Numbered from the stretch's first letter, positions 34,630 to 44,940 are shown. The stretch: 64,000 bases of DNA from Tausonia pullulans (GCA_951802195.1 OX637628.1:1178001-1242000), one strand, 5' to 3'. Numbers and translations are program-made. Notes: generated by a model from the sequence alone, not told the origin.

Positions 34630-35648
34630 TCATGGGTCTCTCGCGTCGATGGACGAACCGTTGGTGACCTTGACGCCGAGGACCTTGGCACGGGCGAGGA
34701 TCTCAATGCGCGACTTGGACGAGACGGCGTGGGCGATCTCGGCGGCGAAGCGGCCAGAGTGCATGAGGAGGAGGTCGATCTCCTTGGCGTTGTGGACGAG
34801 GAGGACCTTGTAACCCTGGGGGTTCATGTGGCGAGTGAGGCGGTTCGATCCGTAACTGGAGGTGGTCCGGACGAGCACAAAGAGAAGGGCGGCGGCGGGC
34901 GGAAGGGGAAGCAGGGGGCGAAGGCAGGCAGGCAGGTTCGCGCGTCAGTTCGAGGTCCGCCGGGCAAGAGCCCCCCAGAGGGAGCGCGGAGAGACAACTG
35001 ACCCGATCTTGGGCATCGGGGTCTGTCCAGCGAAACGACGGCGGACACGGTTGTCGATACCTGTGCGTGGGAGGGGCGGACGGGTGAGCAAGGGACGGGA
35101 GGGCGGACAGCTAGACCGAGTCGGGCCACGGGCGAGACGCACCTGAAAGTCATGACCCAGAGACCACACGGAAGGTCGGCACAAGACGATACATCTGTCA
35201 GTCCTCAAGATCTCCTTTCCTCTCCTACATCGGAGGAGGATGGGCCCTGGAAGCCCGCCAGAGAGAAGGAGAGCGCGGTCCACCAAAGCTGGCGGAGGGT
35301 CTGCTGCCCGTCTCCCTCTCTCTCCTCTGCACTGCGCGAGCTTCCTCCGACCAGGCCTTCCTCCTCCCTCCCTGAACGCGGCGGACGCACCCTTAGGCTT
35401 GCGCCAGGACTCCTTGACACCATGGTACCTGAAGAAAGGCAGCAGGAGAGCTCCATCAGTGATCCAGTTCCCAGCACGAACGCTCGGCGGGGCGGCAGAA
35501 GCAGCGGCGGAAGGCCCTGCTCCTGGCGACCGCGAGACACCAGCGCGCTGCTGCTGCTGCCGCGAGTCAAGAGTGGAACGCACCTGTCCGACTGGTGCCG
35601 CTTGAACTTCTGCGTACGCTTCTTGACGATGGGGACGTGAGCGGGCAT
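34630..35648 (-). CDS. RPL32: 60S ribosomal protein eL32
   Basis: Large-subunit ribosomal protein. Four exons (35584-35648, 35391-35428, 35003-35060, 34630-34855) splice exactly in phase to 128 aa, the usual length. Reads [20 protein letters not shown], then [70 protein letters not shown] and a C-terminal [13 protein letters not shown]. All are eL32 signatures. Introns are 155, 330 and 147 nt, concentrated in the 5' half as is common for fungal ribosomal protein genes. No snoRNA was recognised in them. Confidence 0.96.
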
Positions 35649-36673
35649 CTTCTGCTCGGGGGAAAGGAAGGATTGGCGGAGGGAGGGACGGGAATGGGAG
35701 ACGAGCAAGAGTCGAGGTTGGGTCCGAAGTCGGCGAGGACGGCAAGTTGCGACGAGAGCAGGGTTTTCCAGAGAGGAAGAGAGCAGAGAAACAGGGACAG
35801 ATCCAGACGGGGAGAGGGTCAGCTGAGCTTGCGTGCTGGCCTTTGCTGAATGCTGTCGTCTCACGAGGAGAAGGCGGGGGGAATCGGACGAACGAGAGGC
35901 GGGAGGTCGACAGAGAGAAAACTCAGAGGCGCCTGCCGAAAAAGCTGAGGGTCTTCGCCTCGCGCGGGCAGCGCGCCTGCAGGCGGGGGGGGGCAAGGAG
36001 CTGTGAGCGGCGTCGCGACTCAGCCTGGCTCAGAGGACCGTGCGGGCCGAGCGGGGTCGTCCATATCTCTGGGTCGACATCCGCTGGGAGCAAGGCAGTC
36101 TGGGCTGGGTGCCATGCTGGGCTGGCCGCCCCCACGAGATCACATGTCGGAAGGGGCGAGGAGCGTCCCGGTCACATCAGCCGCAGTCTCGCCACAGCCT
36201 CGCCACAGTCCCAGCATGGAAGCAGCAGCCTAGCGCCTGTTGTATCTTTCTTCATGTGCACCCTACCCGACAGGGTCATATTATCTCAAGACTCTGTCAT
36301 TAACGCGAAATTGGATCTTGATTCGGATCCAGGAAGCGTTCGCAGCTGCAATCATCGTCTGCTCATCACCTTCTGCTGACTCTCCGCTTCCTCCTATGTT
36401 CGTCGTAGCCATGGTCTTCTCAGGCTGAATCAGACACGGCCGATCTTCCTAAGCACAGGCTGTAGATCCACAACATCATCAATCACCCACGATCAACAAA
36501 CCCTCGATCCGAACCCGCTCAACTCTTTCGAGGTCCGTTCGTTTCGCAAGCGAGCGAAACCCGGAACGCATCGTCTCCCGATCGGCTCCTCCTCTCCTCC
36601 TCTCCTTCTTGTTGCCAAACGGCCACCACCTTTCATCTATCTCTATACCCCCTTCCGAGGATCTTTGTAACCC
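35649..36673. other. divergent promoter region of eL32 and SDHAF1
   Basis: About 1 kb shared between head-to-head genes. 35,660-35,990 is C/T-rich in the eL32 sense. No further gene supported. Confidence 0.5.
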
Positions 36674-37083
36674 ATGCCCGCCACAGCAACCGCCCGACCT
36701 CTCTCGGGCCTTCAACGCTCCGTCCTCAACCTCTACCGCCGGTGCGTCTCTTGTCTCTCTCACTCTCGCACGTCCGGCTCCGGGCTCTCGTTCCTAACCA
36801 GCTAGCTGATCTCTCCACTTCCCCTCCTCTCCTCCCCAGATCGATCCGCATGACGCGCACCAAGCCCGCAACCTCTCGGCCAGACTTCCTCCTCCTCATC
36901 CGACATTCGTTCCGGCACCCGAAGCTGACGTCGCGCGACGTTGCGGCCATCGAGCACCTTATCCGCAAGGGCGAGCGGACGATCGAGATGCTGGAGGGCT
37001 CGGGCGTGAGGAAAGTTGGGGTCACGGGGGAGATGAGGGAGTGGTGGGAGGGGCAGAGGTGGAGGGGCGGAGACGCAAAGTGA
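36674..37083 (+). CDS. SDHAF1: succinate dehydrogenase assembly factor 1 (LYR protein)
   Basis: Mitochondrial matrix chaperone that helps insert Fe-S clusters into the SDH iron-sulfur subunit. Exons 36674-36741 and 36840-37083 give 103 aa. The LYR signature is in SGLQRSVLNLYRRSIRM, split by the intron. Then SRPDFLLLIRHSFRHPKLT and VAAIEHLIRKGERTIEML, matching the FR-HP and RRGE-ML blocks of SDHAF1/Sdh6. The C-terminus is Gly/Trp/Arg-rich. Length is normal for the family. Confidence 0.92.
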
Positions 37084-37787
37084 GCGAGAGCAGCGAGGAG
37101 GAAGGAGGAGGGATCGAATCGACCGACCGACCGACTGACCGACCGAGCGAACGGAGTGTTGGCGACTTTGGTCGAGGGTCGGCGCGATGGCCTGTCTGAG
37201 GTCCCTAGATCAGGCGGGTGAAGGGAAGGGAGGAAGGGGCGGGCACGCAGTGGCTAGACAGGTGCGAAGGGAGGAGGAAGAGACGCACGTCGCCGAGACG
37301 ACCTGTCTGTCTCGTCTCTCGCCATCGAGGACTCGGACGAGCCGTCAACCTCCACGCCTGCACTCTTCTCTCCCGGCCTCGTCCTTCATTCCGCGATCTC
37401 CCCATCAGAGTTCCATCTGGAGGCTTGGGGTGGCCAGTCTCTTCGTCGAAGAGACAAGTCCGGCCGAGCCCGAAGAGAGGCTACTCGCGAAGGCTTAGTG
37501 TACATCACGGAGGAGGCGAGAGAGCCTTGATCGCATGTCGTCTTTTCTGTGGCAATTTCTCTGGCCTCAATTGATTTGGGTCGCTGTCCCCCCTCGCGTT
37601 CATGTTGAGTAGAAGGACTGGCGGCCAGAGGCGAACGCTACTGGACACCGTCGTGGCGCTAGCCCGCAGAATCCCGTCGGCCTTTCGTCCTCTTACAAGA
37701 TCATCATGAGCATGCCAATGGACCTCCTCTCGACCCATGCAGCTCCTCTGCCACGCTTGGTCCATGAGCGCTGCCGCCGCTCCCTAC
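37084..37787. other. convergent intergenic region
   Basis: Between SDHAF1 and CHZ1 3' ends. Contains short CGAC-type tandem repeats near 37,120-37,150. No gene. Confidence 0.5.
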
Positions 37788-38852
37788 TTACTGGTCGAAC
37801 GTCTTGTCGCCCTCGGCCTCCTCCTCCTCGTCCTCCTCCATGATGCCCTCGTTCAGGCCAGCCTTCTGGGCCGCTTCAGCGGACGCGTAGTCGACCGTCG
37901 ACCGGGTCGAGCGCCGGCTGCTTGTGATAATGAGCGAGGGGTCGATCTCGGAGAGGTCCTGGAGGGATAGTTTAGAGAAGGACGTCAGACCTCGAGGCGA
38001 GCACGCATCATCGCGAACTGGGATCCGACGCACCTCATCGAGGTCATCATCATCGTCGTCGTCATCGTCCTCCATGTCCTCGTCCTCGTCGTCCTCGTCC
38101 TCGTCCTCCTCGTCGTCATCGGCGAGCTCCTGTGATCGGTGAAAGGGCAGGGGTCAGCCTTCCGCTCGCTCTGACGCGTCGTGGGTCGGTCGGGTTGGAC
38201 GACCGGTTGGGGGGGTCTCCAATCATCATCTTGCTCTCTAAGAGCCAGCTTCTTCTCCTCCGACACCCAGAGTGAGAGCGCGAAGCAGAGAGGCGCCTAA
38301 CCACCAGGAGAGAAGCACCAGCGTCCCTCCCCCCTTGGAGGAACAAGGGATCGCGTGCGCAGCCCCCCCCCCCCCCCCCCCCCCCCCTCCCCCTCCTGAC
38401 CCGGCCTCTCGTTCTCTGCGACTCGGCCGGGTCCATCGACCCTTCCCCTCCCTCTCTCTCTCACGCATCGCACACCGCGTCGCGCCAACCCCAGGACGGA
38501 CCAGGCCCCACCGGGACGAACGGAGGGACTCGAGGAGGAGTGGGACTCACGACCTGCTTGCCCTTGCCCTTGCCCTTGTCGGCGCTGGAAGAGGTGACGT
38601 CCTCGACGGCCTTGTCGAGGGGCGGGGCCGCGCCGGTGCTGGTGGTGCCGGAGACGGCGGAGGTGTTCCTGTGAGGTTCGATGAGGGGGGGGGGGGGTGA
38701 GAGGGGGCGGAGGGGGATGGGGACGAAAGGGGGAGGGGAGACATGTGTGCAGACGGAGGGAGGGGTCAGCGACCAGCCGGGAGAAGGAGATTGGACACAG
38801 AGAGCGGGGAGGGGGGGGGGGGGGCAGCGACGCACTGGAGACCGTTGGACAT
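37788..38852 (-). CDS. CHZ1: histone H2A.Z-H2B chaperone CHZ1
   Basis: Nuclear chaperone delivering H2A.Z-H2B dimers to the SWR1 remodeller. The first exon encodes MSNGLQ. Later exons give NTSAVSGTTSTG, DKGKGKGKQ and a long Asp/Glu run (DDDEEDEDEDDEDED and following). The CHZ motif is DLSEIDPSLIITSSRRSTRS followed by TVDYASAEAAQKAGLNEG. The acid tail ends EGDKTFDQ. Order and composition match basidiomycete CHZ1. Introns hold unusual homopolymers: G25 in the sense strand at 38363-38387, plus C13-C14 tracts at about 38685-38697 and 38811-38824. Confidence 0.87.
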
Positions 38853-40936
38853 GGTGGCTGGTGAGGGTCGGGTGGTCGGGTGGAGATGTGGGAAGGAAGG
38901 GCGGTGGTCGTGGTTGACTGAACGGTCGTCCAACGTGTGGACTTGGCTGGCCCAAGGGGGAAAAGGTCGGCGCGTCGTCGCGCTTCCTCTCTCTAGAGCC
39001 AGCCGACTGGCAGACAGCACCGCCGAGGCTTCAGGCGGGCAGAGGGCACAGAGCAACGAGGCTCAGTCCATGGTCCTCCCGCTTCATACCACCTCATAGA
39101 GGGTCATCGAAGGAGCAGTCTCCCGGGCAATCATTTCGAGACTGTGTACGAATAGGGAGATGCCTCTTTGACCAAAGTCGATGTGCGTGTCAGGGACGAC
39201 GACACGCGCGCCACCTTCGCTGAGGGCGACAACCGCCAGACCGTCCGCACGGCTGGGTGCTGGGAACACGAGCCTCCGGCAGGGCATCTCCAGCCAGCCG
39301 TCTACTTGCAAGAGATAGCCTCGTCTCCGCCTCCTTCTTTCTGGCCAGGGCATCCAGCTGGACAATCACATGCGAGCCACGGGCGGCCCGACGCTGGCCG
39401 ACCGGCCAAATTCATGTCACGGTCCTGACTTGCAGAGTCCGAACCGTTGGACGGGGGGCATCGGTCCTCTCGTTGTCAACAGATCGGCGTCTTAGGCGGG
39501 CGCTACACAGCAAGGATGGCTCCCAGGGTGGGCGTGCAGAGCAGCAGCAAGGGCATTCATTCCAAGTGGACGCTGAGCGAGGGACAGTAGGTCACTAGCT
39601 GCCTTTCTGGAACAGCAGTAGCATCCGAGGGTCGAGCGAGGCAACTTTACGTCACAGGAGGGGGCTTCCTGAGATGAGAACACTATGACGGGGGTACAGG
39701 TTGGGCGCACGGGGGGGGGGAGGAGGGGCGTCGAGAAGGGCCCTTGTCTCAATTGGGCGGCACGAACGAGGGAAACCCTCTGTCCACACGAGCACGCCCG
39801 CTCTCACAAGACGGTCGTGTCAGATGGTCGGCGTCAAAGGAGAGGCCCGCTCGTCCCCTCACCCTCGGCGCCTCTCCTCCCCGGGCCCGGGAACGAGCCG
39901 GCGGCGAAGAGCAGGGCCAGAGGAGTGTGGGGAGAGAAGGGGAGACGAGGGGAGGGGGGAGCACGATGGGACCGAGTATGTCCGGGTGAGCCCGGGGCGA
40001 CGACGAGGTGGTGCGCTTGCGTCCTGAGGAAGAGGAAGCGAAGAGAAAACACATCGGGTGGTGAAGCCAAGAGGAGCCCGTCCCTGGAAGCGTCCGAGAG
40101 GGCTGAGCCAGCCATGCCTGGGACTGGATGGTGGTATGAGGGTCTCGAGTTGGCCGTGCCACCCATAGAGCCGCCGGTCCGAAGATTCCGAGGCAGAGCG
40201 CTGGCGGGGCTGGACGTCCCCCCATCCCTCGCCGCCCTCCTCCCGCTCGCCACCCGTGCGCTCTCGCTGCATCCTCGTACCGAGCGAGGGCTGTATCGCC
40301 CGGCGTCGAGAGATGGCCACGCCCGCTGCGAGAGCAAAGAACCGCCTTTGGGCAGAGGACTGGACCGGCCGAGCGGTGTGTGGGGGCGGAGACACTGCGC
40401 GCGGGGCTCTTTACCCTCTTCCGCGCCGCTGGGGGCCGACGTCTCGCGCTCTCGCTCCTCGCCCTCGGCCGCTCTTTCAAGGTAAAAATCGCCCTCTTCT
40501 CTTTGCCCCTCACCCCTCACCTTCTCCCCTTCCTGTGCGTCTCCCTGATCTCCCCCCTCCCTGCCTCCCACGCCCGCCGCTGGCGCTTTTGCACGCGACT
40601 CGGGCTGACCTTGTCTTCTGCCGCCTGCCTGTCTGCTTTTCCCTCGATCCCCCGCCCCTCGTCGTCCTCGCCGCCGAATCCGACGTCCGCTCGCTCGACG
40701 ATGCCGTTCCCGCCGTCCTCCTCCGACTCGCCGCCCTTCTCTGTCTCGCAACGTCCTCTCCGTGGCTTGGGTCCTTCCTGCCGACCAGGTCCGTCCCTTC
40801 CCGTCTCCGTGGGCGGCGCCGAAGACACCCGAGAAGCTCGCTCGAGCGTTCATCTCGGTCCTTTGAAACCGCCCGCGCTTCCTTTCTTCGCTCGAACGGC
40901 CGGGCTGACCTCGCCGCTTGCGCCTCTCAGTTCACC
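38853..40936. other. long intergenic region before the ADP/ATP carrier
   Basis: Apart from the doubtful gene at 39084-39570, no protein is recognised. 39,700-40,480 looks like promoter and 5' leader of the carrier gene. A 5'-UTR intron 40482-40930 (GTAAAA...CTCAG) ending six bases before the ATG is likely. Confidence 0.45.
39084..39570 (-). CDS. possible small multi-exon gene, unrecognised
   Basis: The minus strand has fragments that look coding: MNALAAALHAHPGSHP near 39,560, VDNERTDAPRPTVRTLQ near 39,450, LDALARKKEAETRLSLA near 39,330, and a longer AVVALSEGGARVVVPDTHI then DFGQRGISLFVHSLEM... to a stop at 39084. Plausible GT/AG pairs separate some of them but I could not join all in phase. 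No family is recognised. It may be chance. Confidence 0.25.
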
Positions 40937-42430
40937 ATGTCCGCTCCCGTTCAGGTCAAGAAGGCCAAGACGCCCAAGGAGTTCGCTCTGGACTTCATGA
41001 TGGGTGGTGTTTCCGCCGTGAGTGCTGCTAGCCGCCTCGCCTGGGGGGGGGCCTCTTCCGTAAATGGCGCCTTATCGCTGACGACTCTTGGCTGCATTCG
41101 CAACGCCCTTGCTCTTCTCCAGGCCGTCTCGAAGACTGCTGCCGCCCCCATCGAGCGCATCAAGCTCCTTGTCCAGAACCAGGGAGAGATGTGCGTGCCT
41201 TCCTCGCTGCCCTCGATCATGGGAGAAACGCGAGAAGGCCTTTCTGACCGGCGGCTTCTCACGCCTCTTCTTCCTTTCCCTTTAGGATCAAGCAGGGTCG
41301 CCTTGACAGGCCTTACGCCGGCATCGGTGACTGCTTCAAGCGCACCTACGCCGACGAGGGTCTTGCCTCCCTCTGGCGTGGAAACACCGCCAACGTCATC
41401 CGTTACTTCCCTACCCAGGCTCTTAACTGTGAGAAACCAGCCCCCTCGGCGTGCGACAAATGCCGCAGGGCCTCCTCTGACCCATGTTCCCGCCCCTGCT
41501 TCTTCAGTCGCCTTCAAGGACTACTTCAAGTCCCTCTTCGGCTTCAAGAAGTCTGAGGGTTACTGGACCTGGTTCGCCGGAAACATCGCTTCCGGTGGAG
41601 CCGCCGGAGCCTCGTCCCTCCTTTTCGTCTACTCGCTCGACTTCGCCCGTACCCGTCTCGCCAACGACAACAAGTCGACCAAGACCGGAGGTGCCCGCCA
41701 GTTCAACGGTCTCGTCGATGTTTACAGGCAGACGTACGTCTTGTTTTCTTTTTCTTTTCTTTTTTTCTCCCCCTCTCTTCCTTCGTTGTTGCGCGCGGCG
41801 GAAAGCTGACTTTTTCCTTCCGCGCTCCTCCACCCTTTCAGTCTCAAGACCGACGGTATTGCTGGTCTCTACCGTGGATTCGTCCCGTCCGTCGTTGGAA
41901 TCATCGTCTACCGTGGTCTCTACTTCGGTCTCTACGACTCCATCAAGCCCGTTGTTCTTGTCGGCCCCCTCGAGGGCAACTTCCTCGCTTCGTTCCTCCT
42001 CGGATGGACTGGTGAGACCCTTCCCTTCTCCGGGGATGACCTTTTCTTAATGGCAGCTGACATATTCACGTCCCCTTCTAGTTACCACCGGTGCTGGTCT
42101 CGCTTCTTACCCTCTCGACACCATCCGTCGTCGCATGATGATGACCTCGGGAGGCAAGGTCCACTACAAGTCGATGCTCGACGCCGGATCGCAGATCGTC
42201 AAGACCGAGGGTGTCAAGTCTCTCTTCAAGGGAGCTGGGTACGTCCACAAAGTCGCTCCCCAAGATGAGCCTCATGACGATGACGGCGGTCCTGACCTCC
42301 CATGTCGCTCCTTTTCCGCGTCTACAGTGCCAACGTTCTCCGTGGTGTTGCCGGAGCCGGAGTTCTCTCCCTCTACGACAAGATGCAGGAGCTCATGTTC
42401 GGCAAGGTCTACTCCGGTGGATCCGGTTAA
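40937..42430 (+). CDS. AAC: mitochondrial ADP/ATP carrier (adenine nucleotide translocase)
   Basis: Inner-membrane antiporter exchanging matrix ATP for cytosolic ADP. About seven exons. Starts [20 protein letters not shown]. Three mitochondrial-carrier repeats follow, with signatures [27 protein letters not shown] and [21 protein letters not shown] is diagnostic for the ADP/ATP carrier. Also [20 protein letters not shown] and [20 protein letters not shown], ending VYSGGSG. Length is about 310 aa, as expected. A long leader with a probable 5'-UTR intron precedes it. The family is unambiguous. Confidence 0.96.
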
Positions 42431-43075
42431 GAAGGGGAGGATTGCTTTTGTTTCCCTTCTTCCTAGTTCCTTTGTTCCAGAGATGGCATCGCCCTTCGTT
42501 AGAGCCCACGCGTGTCTGTCACGTCTCCGTCCACCTTTGTGCGAAAAGAAATCATCCACTGGAACGACAAGTGAAGAGAGACCGCTTCTGCCTCGCAGCC
42601 GCCGCCGAGAAGGGGCAGAGAAGCGTGTCGAAAAGGCCGGACTTGATGGGTCAGCTCAAACAGTCCATCACTCTCACCTTGCGGGTCATTTTCCTCGCTG
42701 GGCCAGACGAGCCAAGCCCCATCTATCCAGCTTGCATGCATTCATTGTCCGTCGTTTCTGTGCGCCATACCACGTGTCGAGCAATGGATGATCTGGGTCG
42801 TCATCGTCCTTGAAAGGATAGCTTGAGGTTGGACACGGCAGACAACCACAAGACCGACTCGACGGGGCGGCCGCGATGGAGTCTCGCCCTCGAGGGAGAC
42901 AGGGCGTCGTTGCGTTCGCAGCAAGTCAGGGCGACCTCGTCCAGGTCCGTCGCAGACTTCTCTTCGCCTCATCGAAAGCCTGCGCTGGCCCAGAGCGTTC
43001 GTTGAAACCCCGGGTTGTCTGTCTGTCAAGCCCCCCACCAAGATGGACCTGGATGTCAGGCGATTGTTTTTGATG
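42431..43075. other. 3' flank of the ADP/ATP carrier
   Basis: No gene seen. Ends at the T9 run of a retroposon tail module. Confidence 0.5.
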
Positions 43076-43382
43076 TTTTTTTTTGTATTTAAGTCATGAG
43101 TCATACGTAGAGAACGAAGTAACCCTATGAGAGATGGTGATTCGTAGCTAGATAGAGGGATAGCGAAAGTGAAAGTGGGGGTGGAAGGAAAACAAAAGAT
43201 GGGTTATGGACATAGGTCCATTGGAAAGCGTAAGATACTAAGATGACCAGCTAAGTCGAGTGGTGGCTATGGTCTATAGTCTAACCATACTTCCCCACCC
43301 CTGACCTGCTTTTCAACCCAGGATCGATGGCGGCACCGACAGCAGTGCCAGCCATTCACCTCGTACTCGACTGCCAGTGTGT
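43076..43382 (-). mobile_element. poly(A)-ended retroposon, solo copy
   Basis: T9 at 43076-43084, then the recurrent tail module (GTATTTAAGTCATGAG...), then a segment to 43382 that matches 12447-12835 inverted (GGTCAGGGGTGGGGAAGTATGG and neighbours). Minus-strand sense ends in poly(A). No coding capacity, so SINE-like or a 5'-truncated LINE. Diverged from the copy at 12.4 kb. Confidence 0.7.
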
Positions 43383-43550
43383 CTGGCGGATTGTGGACGC
43401 GATCTTGCGGATCTCCTCGTCCGTGACAGGGTCGAGGGCTGCGTCCTTGCTGTATCTCCGTCTCCGCACGAATCGCCATGTCCGGGCTACAAAGATGCAG
43501 TGGAAGAGGAAGACCGCCCTCGGCGGCGACGGTGTCGAGCAGACGAGCGG

Positions 43551-43633
43551 TTTTTTTTTTGTATTTAAGTCATGAGTTATACGTAGAGAACGAGGTAACC
43601 CTATGAGAGATATCGAGTAATAGCCAGATAGCG
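43551..43633 (-). mobile_element. truncated retroposon tail, abutting the next one
   Basis: T10 at 43551-43560 followed by about 73 bp of the tail module, then a second T10 (43634-43643) starts the tail of repeat copy 3. The tandem order suggests one tail landed at the end of another or recombined there. Confidence 0.65.
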
Positions 43634-43764
43634 TTTTTTTTTTGTATTTAAGTCATGAGTTATACGTAGAGAACGAGGTAACCCTATGAGAGATATCGAG
43701 TAGTAGCCAGATAGAGGGAGAGCGGACATGACCGAGCGCGAGAACGTCGGGCGAGGCGCCGTGG

Positions 43765-44155
43765 GAAGAGGGTTGGTCGAACCACTGGGGATGGTTGGCC
43801 GGACGGCGTGATGGGCGCCGTGAGAGGGGGGGGGGGGTTGGTCGAACCACTGGGGATGGTTGGCCGGACGGCGTGATGGGCGCCGTGAGAGGGGGGGGGG
43901 GGGGGTTGGTCGAACCACCGGGATGGTGGTTGGCCGGAAGGGGGTTGGTCGAACCACTGGGGATGGTTGGCCGGACGGCGTGATGGGCGCCGTGAGAAGG
44001 GGGAGGGGGGGTTGGTCGAACCACCGGGATGGTGGTTGGCCGGAAGGGGGTTGGTCGAACCACTGGGGATGGTTGGCCGGACGGCGTGATGGGCGCCGTG
44101 AGAGGGGGGGGGGGGGTGGGGGGGGTTGGTCGAACCACCGGGATGGTGGTTCGCG
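43765..44155. repeat. G-rich minisatellite with two alternating unit types
   Basis: A long unit (about 65 nt: TTGGTCGAACCACTGGGG... GGCGTGATGGGCGCCGTGAGA plus a G run) alternates with a short unit (about 41 nt: TTGGTCGAACCACCGGGATG... GGCCGGAAGGGGG). G runs differ in length from unit to unit (up to about 15). The same array, with fewer units, is at 26,865-27,090. Confidence 0.85.
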
Positions 44156-44229
44156 GTGGGCTTCCCGGTCCGGTTGGAGCATATGACTCTCCGCAGCCGA
44201 TGCACCCCCATCACCGGTTCACCCGCTCT

Positions 44230-44397
44230 GGAGATGTAATCAAGTGGTTACGATGATAGTTTCGAACTCGACCGCGCCCTGCCCCGCCCGGCCCTCGATC
44301 ATCCCTCTCGCCGAGGAGTGATGAGGGCACGGGCAGCAGGCTGGAGATCGTCAGCTGTTGGCCTTTGGCCGCGTAGGTTCGAATCCTGCCATCTTCG
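44230..44397 (+). tRNA. tRNA-Ser (CGA) with 86-nt intron, copy 3
   Basis: Class II tRNA. Acceptor GGAGATG (44230-44236) pairs with CATCTTC (44390-44396), 7 of 7; discriminator G. D stem ATC/GAT encloses AAGTGGTTAC. Anticodon stem ATAGT/GCTGT (with G-U pairs). Loop TTCGAA then, after the intron 44267-44352, A38; anticodon CGA at 44263-44265. Variable arm GGCC-TTT-GGCC. T arm GTAGG-TTCGAAT-CCTGC. The intron sits between 37 and 38, the standard site, and tRNA-Ser(CGA) often has an intron in fungi. A T4 terminator is at 44417-44420. A- and B-box promoters are good. Confidence 0.9.
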
Positions 44398-44620
44398 AGG
44401 CAGCCTCTGTCCTTCCTTTTGCGGGGGGAGAGGGAGAGAGGGAGAGAGGGAGAGACCCTGGCACCCGGAGTCCTCCCTCCCTTTTGCTTGCTGGCATCAG
44501 GAGTGTGTGGGGGGGGGGGGGGGGGGAACGGTGAGAGGCCGGCGGGAGGAAACATGCCGCGGTCTCGGTCGGCTATGCCCCCACCCTCATCGACGTGTGA
44601 AGCCACCAAAGGCGGCAGCG

Positions 44621-44686
44621 GATGTCTAACGGATGTCTGGCAGATGTCTAGCAGATGTCTCGCGGATGCTAAGCCGATGTCTAGCG
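44621..44686 (+). repeat. short tandem repeat of GATGTCT-type units
   Basis: Six imperfect 10-12-nt units (GGATGTCTAAC, GGATGTCTGGCA, GATGTCTAGCA and so on) between the two tRNA genes. Present with the same unit number in all three repeat copies, unlike the G-rich arrays. No function is evident. Confidence 0.7.
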
Positions 44687-44827
44687 GGCGCCATGTCAAG
44701 AAACAAGCGGGCCATCCATCGGGAGGTGGTTCTTAGATCGATGTGGCGCCAATGGTGTCGAAGACTCGAGTGGGGGGTTGACGACGCCGGCTTGATTGTC
44801 GGTGTTGGGATGAACCCTCCTGCAGAT

Positions 44828-44902
44828 ATGATGAGGTCGCCAGTTCAAACCTGGCTTGGGGCTTGGGCCCTGATAGCTCAGTGGTAGAGCGCGTCACTCG
44901 TA
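44828..44902 (+). tRNA. permuted tRNA-Thr (CGT), copy 3
   Basis: 3' half first: A38 (44828), anticodon stem TGATG, variable AGGTC, T arm GCCAG-TTCAAAC-CTGGC, acceptor TTGGGGC (to 44862). Then TTGG. Then the 5' half: acceptor GCCCTGA (from 44867), TA, D arm GCTC-AGTGGTA-GAGC, G26, anticodon stem CGTCA, loop C-T-CGT-A37 (to 44902). Joined at 37/38 the halves pair fully: acceptor 7 of 7, anticodon stem 5 of 5 (loop CTCGTAA, anticodon CGT). B box precedes A box. T7 at 44904-44910 would stop Pol III just past A37. The split is at the normal tRNA intron site, as in the permuted tRNA genes known from red and green microalgae. Maturation would need end joining by tRNA splicing enzymes plus RNase P and tRNase Z cuts in the 4-nt spacer. 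That it is expressed is inference. Confidence 0.78.
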
Positions 44903-44940
44903 GTTTTTTTCTGGCTTTTGGCTTTGGGCTGGGTCCAGAA

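Noticed and set aside
35061-35390. snoRNA in the 330-nt second intron of eL32
   Set aside because: A CTGA box is present but no convincing RTGATGA box C or terminal stem was found.
39834-40853. Long minus-strand open frame opposite the ADP/ATP carrier leader
   Set aside because: Arg/Gly-rich shadow of C/T-rich promoter DNA with no recognisable motif.
44308-44397. tRNA-Ser read with the D-arm-like GCCGAGGAGTGATGAGGGC at 44310-44328
   Set aside because: That reading leaves no pairing acceptor or anticodon stem. Those bases fall in the intron of the better model starting at 44230.
44867-44902. Ordinary intron-bearing tRNA-Thr starting at 44867
   Set aside because: No 3' half (T arm plus acceptor pairing with GCCCTGA) is found downstream through 45411, and a T7 terminator follows at once. 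The matching 3' half lies 5' of it.
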